Assembly: GCA_010206265.1 (NCBI GenBank)
Contig: VIQV01000012.1
Coordinates: forward strand, 1 to 64,000
Length of the DNA stretch: 64,000 bases
Origin: Lachnospiraceae bacterium MD329
GTDB taxonomy: Bacteria; Bacillota; Clostridia; UBA1381
Reading direction: 5' to 3'
Shown here piece by piece: positions 7,939-15,009 of this stretch; the first letter of the stretch is position 1, and the number at the start of each line of letters is the position of its first letter. Under the pieces are notes generated by a model. The model searched no databases. It worked only from the letters and a program-made list of their open reading frames with translations, and was not told where the DNA came from. The position numbers and the translations under genes are program-made.

Positions 7939-8015
7939 TGGCGCACCTGACAGGAGTCGAACCTGCGGCACCAAGAATCGGAATCTTGTGCTCTATCCAG
8001 CTGAGCTACAGGTGC
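7939..8015 (-). tRNA. tRNA-Arg (anticodon CCG), CCA encoded
   Basis: A complete cloverleaf reads on the minus strand: acceptor GCACCTG/CAGGTGC, D-arm GCTC...GAGC, anticodon stem CAAGA/TCTTG with loop TTCCGAT giving anticodon CCG (Arg, codon CGG), T-arm GCAGG-TTCGACT-CCTGT, discriminator G, and an encoded CCA. It has its own promoter and terminator. Its 3' end points into the degraded accessory island, the usual geometry for a tRNA used as an integration site. Confidence 0.95.
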
Positions 8016-8023
8016 ATAACGAC

Positions 8024-8052
8024 ATTTTACCATAAGCAACCCATATTGTCAA
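8024..8052 (-). promoter_or_regulatory. Promoter of tRNA-Arg
   Basis: TTGACA (8047-8052) and TAAAAT (8024-8029) on the minus strand with a 17-base spacer. The -10 box lies about 8 bases before the mature tRNA 5' end. Confidence 0.75.
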
Positions 8053-11000
8053 TCAATAAATGAACTCAACTGCACTTCCCGTTTTAGAACGCTTTACAAT
8101 TATTTTCTTATCAATTCTATCCTTTAATTCCGAAATATGTGATATTATCCCTACCATATGATTACTCTCGGAAAGGGACATAAGCACCTCTATCGCCTGT
8201 TCAAGTGATTCATCATCCAAAACCCCAAAACCCTCGTCAATAAATATTGCCTCCGGTCTTACTGCACGGCTGTTTCTTTGTATAATCTCTGACAGTCCAA
8301 GCGCCATACACATCGAAGCCTTAAAAGACTCTCCGCCCGATAATGATTTTACATCACGCACTTTTCCCGTATAATTATCGAGCACATCTATTTCCAGTCC
8401 TACTCTGGCTTTTAAATTATCGCTTATATCACGTCGTTTAAGCTCAAACCGTCCGTTCGTCATATACGAAAAACGTTTATTTGCCTCTTCTAAAATCATT
8501 TTAAAATATGCCGCCTGAATATACTGTTCAAACGCAATTTTCTGCCTTTGTTCCAATTCCCCCGACGCAGTCTTTGACAGTTTCTGCAGTATTGAACAAC
8601 AATTTTCTCTTTCACGCATTTTTTCAGAAAGCTCTCTTACTCTTGCAAAAGCACGTTTATTTAACGCCGCTCTGCTCTTTATTTCATCTGAATTTTTATT
8701 TATTTCATCTGCCTGCGAATCCAGTTCCGATTTTCTTCTGTTCAAATCATCTATATCCACAGTTTTATTCTTATCTACTGTACCTTCCAGAAGTTTTATA
8801 CGCTCTTTGCAGGCAGTAAGCCGAGATGTATAGCTATCAATTTCCTCCTTAAAAGTTTCTGCCTCCGCCTCATTTAAAACCTGTTTTTCAATGTCCTCTT
8901 CTGACGGTAATTGAAACTTATCCATAAGCAGTTTTACCTGTTCATTTTTAATTTTTAATTTTTCCTGCTCAACATTAAGCAGTTTTTCATTACTCTCTGC
9001 AACCGCGCTTGCTTCACTAATTGTTTGTGAGCATTTATTAAAGTCCTCCTGCGACTTATTAAAAAGCTCTTCAAGGCGTTCATATTCCGACTGTAATTTA
9101 TTCAGCATTTCACTTGCCGTATCCGCATTATCACAGGAAACAAGTTGTTTTAATGCAGAAATTTTACTTCTGCAGTCGTTTATTGCCTCATTATAATCTT
9201 TCACATTCTGCGATACTGTTTCTGCCTTTTCTTTCAGCTTTTCAATGCGCTCATTGCTCTTTGCCTCTTCACCCCTTAAACGTTCAAGTGTTTTAATTTT
9301 TTCATCTGTCTGATTCATCATTCTCTCAGCATTATCAAGTTCAATTTTAACACCTGATGAAACAATATCAAGCAAATATTGTATTTCTCCCTCACTGCCG
9401 CTTATTTCATAAAGCGATGCTTTGATTCCGCTTTCTGTTTTCTCATACTCTCTCTTTTTTTCCGCCGCCTCAGACGATAATTTCTTTACTTTATCCGACC
9501 ACATTTCCACGTCAGCTTTTAAACTGTCAAGCTGTTCACGGTTAGGCGCCAAAATATTTTTTTCCGCCAGACGAGGGTGTTCACGCGAACCGCAGACAGG
9601 ACACATATCACCGTCGGAAAGTCCCTCCGCCATAATCCCTGCCTGCTCACGTAAAAACAAACTGTAATCTTCATTATATTTATCGGATTTCAGCATATAT
9701 TCACGTTCTGTTTTCAAATATTGCTCCTTTAATTTTTCATAATTCTTTTTTAATTCGTTAAGACCTATGAATTCATCATATAAAGCCTCTATTCTGTCAC
9801 TTTTCTTTTTAACCGCGTCAAATTCACGGCACACTCGTTCTTTCTCCGATTCTGCCGTTTTTAACTCTTCTATCAGGTTTATCAGTTTTTCATTTTTTAT
9901 TATCTCTTCTTTTAAATCTTTCTCTGTTTCAGCAAGTTCTTTGTCTGAAATTTTATATAACTCATTATTTTTATCTAATGTCTTGTTTATAGTATTAATT
10001 TCTGTCCAATAACCTGTTTCATTTTTTAAGTTGTGCACCTTTTTTAAAAGTTCAGAACGTTCGCCTTCTTTTGCTTTTTCATTTTCATATACATTTTTAA
10101 GAGTATCATATTTTTTTGTATTCTCACTTATAACATTTTTCTTTTCATCAATAATTGCACTGATACGTTCTATGCTTTCTCTTCGCTCTTTCATCTGTCT
10201 ATACACTGGAAAAAGCTCTGCGCTGACCTTTTCAGACAATGAAAGAATAGCCTTTTTCTCATTAATTTCATCTGAACGCATTGTTAATTTTTCAAACGCG
10301 GACATTTCTTCCGAAAGAGCTTGAAGTAACTCATTATTTTTTTGAACCGCACTGATTTCCTGTGACAACCTCTCGCTTTCTTTTCTCAATCTCTGCTCAT
10401 TATCTTTACTTTCACTTAATATTTTTTCATCTTCATTTATCAAACCTTCCATGCTTTCGAGGAATTCACCGGCATTAACCGCACTGTATTCATTATCCGC
10501 CGCAGAACCTTTTATTGCCGAATCAGTTTCCGCTTTAATACGTTCATACTCACGGCGCTCCTCATTATATCGTTTCTTAAGCTTGTCCTGAAAAGCACGG
10601 TAAAAATCAGTATCGAATATATCTCTGAAAATACGTCCGCGTTCCTCTGTTCCTGCAAGCAGCAATTTAAGAAAATCCCCCTGAGCTAAAAGAACAATCT
10701 GTGTAAACTGACTGCAGTCCATTCCAAGCAATTCTGTAACCGCGCTGTTTACCTCTTTTACACCTGATTTTATACTTCCGTCAGGATATATAAGTTCCGC
10801 ATTAGGTAATACGTCCGTAACCTTACCCTCACGTTTATAACGAGGATTTCTGTAAATTTTATATATCTCTCCCTGATAAAGGAATTCCAATTCTACAAAC
10901 GTTTTTACATCACTCGCCGCAAAATCACTCCTAAGCATTGTATTCTCACGCCTGTCAGTTGACGCTCTTCCGTACAGCGCAAATGTAATCGCGTCAAAAA

Positions 11001-11127
11001 CCGTTGTTTTTCCGGCTCCTGTATCACCTGTAATTATATATAGTCCATTCTGATATTTCTCAAAGTCTATTACTGTTTCACGCGCATACGGACCAAACGC
11101 GCTCATTATCATTTTTAACGGTTTCAT
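8053..11127 (-). CDS. sbcC: Exonuclease subunit SbcC (Rad50-like ATPase)
   Basis: A 1024-residue SMC/Rad50-type protein, the normal length for SbcC. With SbcD it forms an ATP-dependent nuclease that opens DNA hairpins and processes double-strand ends. Visible features: N-terminal FGPY segment and Walker A GDTGAGKTT (about 34-42), the SbcC LLAQGDFLKLL Q-loop region, long coiled coils (about 180-480 and 560-860), the zinc-hook CPVCG followed by REHP (about 505), ABC signature LSGGESFKAS (about 930) and Walker B AIFIDEGFGVLD (about 960). Its ATG overlaps the sbcD stop (TAATG), so the two are coupled. The stop codon lies next to the tRNA-Arg promoter. Confidence 0.96.
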   Translation of the reverse strand: MKPLKMIMSAFGPYARETVIDFEKYQNGLYIITGDTGAGKTTVFDAITFALYGRASTDRRENTMLRSDFAASDVKTFVELEFLYQGEIYKIYRNPRYKREGKVTDVLPNAELIYPDGSIKSGVKEVNSAVTELLGMDCSQFTQIVLLAQGDFLKLLLAGTEERGRIFRDIFDTDFYRAFQDKLKKRYNEERREYERIKAETDSAIKGSAADNEYSAVNAGEFLESMEGLINEDEKILSESKDNEQRLRKESERLSQEISAVQKNNELLQALSEEMSAFEKLTMRSDEINEKKAILSLSEKVSAELFPVYRQMKERRESIERISAIIDEKKNVISENTKKYDTLKNVYENEKAKEGERSELLKKVHNLKNETGYWTEINTINKTLDKNNELYKISDKELAETEKDLKEEIIKNEKLINLIEELKTAESEKERVCREFDAVKKKSDRIEALYDEFIGLNELKKNYEKLKEQYLKTEREYMLKSDKYNEDYSLFLREQAGIMAEGLSDGDMCPVCGSREHPRLAEKNILAPNREQLDSLKADVEMWSDKVKKLSSEAAEKKREYEKTESGIKASLYEISGSEGEIQYLLDIVSSGVKIELDNAERMMNQTDEKIKTLERLRGEEAKSNERIEKLKEKAETVSQNVKDYNEAINDCRSKISALKQLVSCDNADTASEMLNKLQSEYERLEELFNKSQEDFNKCSQTISEASAVAESNEKLLNVEQEKLKIKNEQVKLLMDKFQLPSEEDIEKQVLNEAEAETFKEEIDSYTSRLTACKERIKLLEGTVDKNKTVDIDDLNRRKSELDSQADEINKNSDEIKSRAALNKRAFARVRELSEKMRERENCCSILQKLSKTASGELEQRQKIAFEQYIQAAYFKMILEEANKRFSYMTNGRFELKRRDISDNLKARVGLEIDVLDNYTGKVRDVKSLSGGESFKASMCMALGLSEIIQRNSRAVRPEAIFIDEGFGVLDDESLEQAIEVLMSLSESNHMVGIISHISELKDRIDKKIIVKRSKTGSAVEFIY

Positions 11128-12245
11128 TACTCTTCCTCCCCGCCGCTTATTTCATTCATATATTTTTTTACTATTTCCGTTTCTCTCTCATTCAGCGGTT
11201 CACCGTTTTGAAGTTCATAAAACTCTCTAAACAATTCCATAGGGTTCTTTACATCTAATCCTTTAGCCTCAAAAACTCCTGTTTCATTTTGAATATGCTT
11301 TTCAAATTCAAGCTGCATAACATTCGGATATACATTTCGAACCTTTTCCATTGCGTCAATAACACTGTCATTATCGGTCAGCGTTATATGAAGATAGTCA
11401 TACCTGTCTTCACTTTCCCTTATCTCTTTAGAAAGAATTTTTTCCATACTTCCTTTAATACATCTCATATTGTGACGCGGTACAAGCTGCAATTTTTTCA
11501 CAGAAAAATCATCGCTGTCAATTATAGTAAGCGATTTATCATAATTCGCCTCGGAAAACGAATATTTAAGAGGAGAGCCGCAGTATCGTATATTTTCACG
11601 GAGTGACTGCGGTCTGTGAATATGTCCGAGTGCCGTATAATCAAAAGCATCAAAAATATCTGCGTCTATATTGTCAATTCCTCCTACAGAGATTGTTTCA
11701 GAATCGCTCTGATATGTTTCCGCACCTATTGCAGTTACAAACTGATGTGCAAGAATAATATTCTTTTCTGCTTTATCTATAGCATTTTCACGTATTACTG
11801 TTGAAAATGCGTCATTATAGGTGGTGACCTCAGGATAAAACTTTCTGACAATAGGAGGCTTTAAAAACGGCAGCATATGAAATCTGACATCGTCTATTTT
11901 TTTTGTGTGCACGGTGCCGTCAAATACTGAATAAATATGTACACCGTTATTTTGCATAATCTTACTGCCAAAGCCAAGACGTTCGGGCGAATCGTGGTTA
12001 CCGCTTATTATAAGCACGGGTATATTCATAAGAGTTATTTCCGTCAGAAATCCGTCAAACACCTCTACCGCCTCAACTGTCGGTATTGATTTATCATAAA
12101 CGTCGCCCGAAATTAAAACAACGCTTACATCCTCTTTTTTTATTGCTGATAATATTTTATCAAATATATACAGCTGATCGCTGAGCATAGAAAATTCGTT
12201 AACCTTCTTTCCTATATGTAAATCAGATAAATGTGCAATTTTCAT
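11127..12245 (-). CDS. sbcD: Exonuclease subunit SbcD (Mre11-like nuclease)
   Basis: A 372-residue calcineurin-like metallophosphoesterase. Metal motifs are in order: LSDLHIGK (D-x-H, residues 5-12), ISGDVYDKS (GD, about 47), ISGNHDSPERL (GNHD, about 82), ILAHQFV (about 160) and ALGHIHRPQ (GHxH, about 215). It is the nuclease partner of SbcC in repair of DNA ends and palindromes. It is the first gene of the sbcDC operon, preceded by AAGAAGG and a TTGACT-N17-TACAAT promoter, and overlaps sbcC by one base. Confidence 0.95.
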   Translation of the reverse strand: MKIAHLSDLHIGKKVNEFSMLSDQLYIFDKILSAIKKEDVSVVLISGDVYDKSIPTVEAVEVFDGFLTEITLMNIPVLIISGNHDSPERLGFGSKIMQNNGVHIYSVFDGTVHTKKIDDVRFHMLPFLKPPIVRKFYPEVTTYNDAFSTVIRENAIDKAEKNIILAHQFVTAIGAETYQSDSETISVGGIDNIDADIFDAFDYTALGHIHRPQSLRENIRYCGSPLKYSFSEANYDKSLTIIDSDDFSVKKLQLVPRHNMRCIKGSMEKILSKEIRESEDRYDYLHITLTDNDSVIDAMEKVRNVYPNVMQLEFEKHIQNETGVFEAKGLDVKNPMELFREFYELQNGEPLNERETEIVKKYMNEISGGEEE

Positions 12246-12281
12246 TGATTGTACCTTCTTTTTTAGTCTTTACTTACATCA

Positions 12282-12310
12282 ATTGTACCTTTTATACAGT
12301 TGAAAGTCAA
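12282..12310 (-). promoter_or_regulatory. Promoter of sbcDC
   Basis: TTGACT (12305-12310) and TACAAT (12282-12287) on the minus strand, 17 bases apart, upstream of the sbcD start at 12245. Confidence 0.6.
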
Positions 12311-12338
12311 TATAACTACCAAAAATATCAAATAATAT

Positions 12339-12367
12339 TTGACAGAAGTTTGAAAATGATGTATACT
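12339..12367 (+). promoter_or_regulatory. Promoter of the SCP2-domain gene
   Basis: A perfect TTGACA (12339-12344), 17-base spacer, and TATACT (12362-12367). About 60 bases of leader separate it from the start codon. It is divergent from the sbcD promoter. Confidence 0.75.
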
Positions 12368-12435
12368 ATGCTTAGTTATACAAATAATAATAGGGACTGA
12401 CAGATTCTTCTGTCTAAATGAAAGGGGTATCACAG

Positions 12436-12927
12436 ATGACATTCGAACAGGCATTTTCAAAAATCAAAGAGAAATTTGATAAGGCTGATGCAAAAGGTAT
12501 CGCGGATTTTGCTATTCAGGTAACATTAACTGATGAAGACTGCGGCGGAACCTTCTATGCGGAACTCAAAGACGGTCAGCTTAATGTTGAACCATATGAT
12601 TACCGTGACAACGATGCAGTTCTTAATATTTCAAAGTCAGCACTTTTAGCTGTTCTATCAGGCAGATCAAGTCTTGATAAGGCAGTTGCAAACGGCGACG
12701 CTTATGTACAGGGCGATGCATCAAAAATTGCTGATTGGAAAAAGACAATAAAGAGTGCCCCCGCTAAAAAGACTGCGGCTAAAAAGCCGGTAAAAAAAAC
12801 TACAGCTGCTAAAGCTCCTGCTAAAAAGACTGCAGCTCCCAAAAAAACTACAGTTAAAAAGACTGCGGCTAAAACAACCTCCGCAGAACCTGTAAAAACT
12901 ACAGCTAAAAAAACAAAAAAGAACTAA
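12436..12927 (+). CDS. SCP2 sterol-binding-domain protein with Lys/Ala-rich tail
   Basis: A 163-residue protein in two parts. Residues 1-100 match the SCP2 lipid-binding fold (TFEQAFSKIKEKF start; YAELKDGQLNVEP and LNISKSALLAVLSGRSSLDKAVANGD segments). Residues 105-163 are almost entirely K, A, T and P in PAKKTAAKK-type repeats, resembling the basic tail of histone H1. I start at the ATG at 12436, 9 bases after AAAGGGG; an upstream in-frame ATG (12418) lies inside that ribosome site. SCP2 domains bind fatty-acyl lipids; the tail could bind nucleic acid, polyphosphate or anionic membrane. Monocistronic, with its own promoter and terminator. Confidence 0.82.
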   Translation: MTFEQAFSKIKEKFDKADAKGIADFAIQVTLTDEDCGGTFYAELKDGQLNVEPYDYRDNDAVLNISKSALLAVLSGRSSLDKAVANGDAYVQGDASKIADWKKTIKSAPAKKTAAKKPVKKTTAAKAPAKKTAAPKKTTVKKTAAKTTSAEPVKTTAKKTKKN

Positions 12928-12936
12928 GTTTTCTTT

Positions 12937-12964
12937 AAACCGTCTGTTTACAGGCGGTTTTTTT
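12937..12964 (+). terminator. Terminator of the SCP2-domain gene
   Basis: AAACCGTCTG / CAGGCGGTTT with a TTTA loop followed by a run of T. Confidence 0.85.
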
Positions 12965-12979
12965 GTACAATGATTTTTA

Positions 12980-13008
12980 TTGACATAATTAGCGCAATAA
13001 TATATAAT
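12980..13008 (+). promoter_or_regulatory. Promoter of the phosphorelay operon
   Basis: TTGACA (12980-12985), 17-base spacer, TATAAT (13003-13008): a full consensus. The start codon follows at 13103. Confidence 0.75.
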
Positions 13009-13102
13009 AAAATTATGGTTGTATGTCCGTTTTTTATGGTTATATACAATATTTATCAATTAATAATTTCATTATTATTTATTTTAATGAAAGGACTGTA
13101 TT

Positions 13103-14623
13103 ATGAGCAGAGAAAATGATTTAAGACAGAAAATTCTTATTGTGGACGATTCCGAAATGAACCGCGCAATTTTATCAGAAATGCTTAATGACGATTACGA
13201 TATAGAAGAGGCAGAAAACGGTTCACAGGCTGTCGCTATACTTCAAAAGAGCGGTGACGAAATATCACTCGTTCTGCTTGACATTGTAATGCCTGAGCTT
13301 GATGGTTACGGCGTTCTTGAAATAATGAACAAAAAACGCTGGATTGAGGATATTCCTGTTATTATGATTTCTGCGGAAAACTCTACTTCGTCTATTGACC
13401 GCGCATATGAGTTAGGTGTTACAGACTTTATTGCGCGTCCTTTTGACGCTCTTATTGTTCGGCGACGTGTTGTTAATACTCTTCTGCTTTACGCAAAACA
13501 AAAAAAACTCTCTGAAATGGTTTCTGACCAGATTTATGAAAACGAAAAAAACAGCAATATGATGATTACTATTTTAAGTCATATTGTTGAATTCAGAAAT
13601 GGCGAAAGCGGATTACATATTCTGCACGTTCAGACAATTACGGATATTCTCTTAAAAAGACTTGTGCAAATAACAGACAAATACAAATTATCGGCTTCTG
13701 ATATGTCTTTAATAAGCACCGCGTCAGCTCTTCACGACATTGGTAAAATATCAATTTCCGATGAAATCCTGAATAAACCGGGCAGGCTTACCGACGAGGA
13801 ATTTACGATTATGAAAACACACTCCTCGGTCGGAGCTGAAATGTTAAATGAAATGCCGTTTTACACCAATGAACCGCTCGTTAAAATTGCATATGAAATT
13901 TGCCGCTGGCATCACGAGCGTTATGACGGACGCGGTTATCCTGACGGTCTTACAGGAGATGAAATACCTATTTCCGCTCAGATTGTCGCTATTGCCGACG
14001 TATACGATGCGCTGACCAGTGAACGTGTTTATAAAAAAGCTTTTTCACACGACAAAGCTATGGATATGATTTTAAACGGTGAATGCGGTTCTTTTAATCC
14101 GATAATACTTAAATGTTTAAAAGATTCGGCTGCCGCTATAAAAAATGAGCTTTTAAAAAATACCGTTGCTTCGCCCGATGAACAGGAACTAAAAAATCTC
14201 GAAAACGTCCTGCTCAGTCACGACGAATTATCCACAACAAAACGTACAATGAATCTACTTAATATTGAGCGTATTAAAAATGATTTCTTTACTGACGTTT
14301 TAAACGAAATAACTTTTGAATATGTGTCGGCTCCGCCTACGCTTACGCTGTCTAAATCAGCCTCTGACGCTTTAGGTCTTGACACATTTATTATGAATCC
14401 GCTCAACAATGAACAGGTACTAAATATGATGGATTCAATGGATTTGAAAAACGTTTCGCGTACAATTCACGATACTACCCCCGAAAATCCGACTGTTGAA
14501 TATACCTGTAAAGTTAAAATCAACGGTGAACTTAAAGAAAAACGTCTTATCTGCAGGTCGGTTTGGTCTATTGACAGAACACCCCAGTATATCGGTGTTA
14601 TCGGTATAGTTATTGACATATAG
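13103..14623 (+). CDS. Response regulator with HD-GYP domain (cyclic-di-GMP phosphodiesterase type)
   Basis: A 506-residue protein. Residues 8-130 are a receiver domain (VDDSE acidic pair, phospho-Asp in LVLLDIVMPELDG, conserved Lys region FIARPFD altered to Arg). Residues 150-340 are an HD-GYP domain: ALHDIGKISI supplies HD, then KTHSSVGAEML, and WHHERYDGRGYPDGL supplies the GYP signature. Residues 400-506 look like a degenerate PAS-type sensor. HD-GYP enzymes degrade cyclic-di-GMP. The receiver has Arg where the Lys of K-P is usual, which may alter signalling. First gene of an operon with an Hpt protein (11 bp after) and a hybrid histidine kinase, so it probably receives phosphate from that kinase through Hpt. 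Confidence 0.88.
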   Translation: MSRENDLRQKILIVDDSEMNRAILSEMLNDDYDIEEAENGSQAVAILQKSGDEISLVLLDIVMPELDGYGVLEIMNKKRWIEDIPVIMISAENSTSSIDRAYELGVTDFIARPFDALIVRRRVVNTLLLYAKQKKLSEMVSDQIYENEKNSNMMITILSHIVEFRNGESGLHILHVQTITDILLKRLVQITDKYKLSASDMSLISTASALHDIGKISISDEILNKPGRLTDEEFTIMKTHSSVGAEMLNEMPFYTNEPLVKIAYEICRWHHERYDGRGYPDGLTGDEIPISAQIVAIADVYDALTSERVYKKAFSHDKAMDMILNGECGSFNPIILKCLKDSAAAIKNELLKNTVASPDEQELKNLENVLLSHDELSTTKRTMNLLNIERIKNDFFTDVLNEITFEYVSAPPTLTLSKSASDALGLDTFIMNPLNNEQVLNMMDSMDLKNVSRTIHDTTPENPTVEYTCKVKINGELKEKRLICRSVWSIDRTPQYIGVIGIVIDI

Positions 14624-14634
14624 GAGGAATGAAT

Positions 14635-14985
14635 ATGAATTTAAAAGAATGTTATGCCGCCTTTGGTGGTGATTATGACGGGGTTATTAAACGTCTTATG
14701 ACTGAAACTCTTGTCAAAAAATTTCTGCTGAAATTTCCGCAGGACGCAAGCTATGACCTGCTTATAAATTCACTTGACAATGCAAACTTTGACGAGGCTT
14801 TCCGTGCCGCTCATACAATCAAAGGAATTTGTCAAAATCTTGGTATTGATTCTCTTTTAGACTCTGTTTCTCCGCTGACAGAAGAACTAAGGGACGGAAA
14901 AGGCAGTTTTTCTGCGGAACTTCTGGATAAGGTAAAAAAAGATTATCAAAATGTTATTTCCGCAATTAATGAGCTTGACGCCTAA
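14635..14985 (+). CDS. Hpt-domain phosphotransfer protein
   Basis: A 116-residue single Hpt domain. The phospho-accepting His lies in AAHTIKGICQNLG (about 62), the standard H-x-x-K-G motif. The start is the second of two near ATGs (14635), 7 bases after GGAGG; the first is only one base from it. It sits between the HD-GYP regulator and the hybrid kinase and supplies the missing Hpt step of the phosphorelay. Confidence 0.88.
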   Translation: MNLKECYAAFGGDYDGVIKRLMTETLVKKFLLKFPQDASYDLLINSLDNANFDEAFRAAHTIKGICQNLGIDSLLDSVSPLTEELRDGKGSFSAELLDKVKKDYQNVISAINELDA

Positions 14986-15009
14986 AATTCTAAAGACGAG
15001 GTGATTTTT

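Noticed and set aside
6772-7974. Complete SLH protein starting at 7974
   Set aside because: That ATG lies inside tRNA-Arg, and the first 56 codons cross the tRNA terminator; the SLH protein is truncated near 7806.
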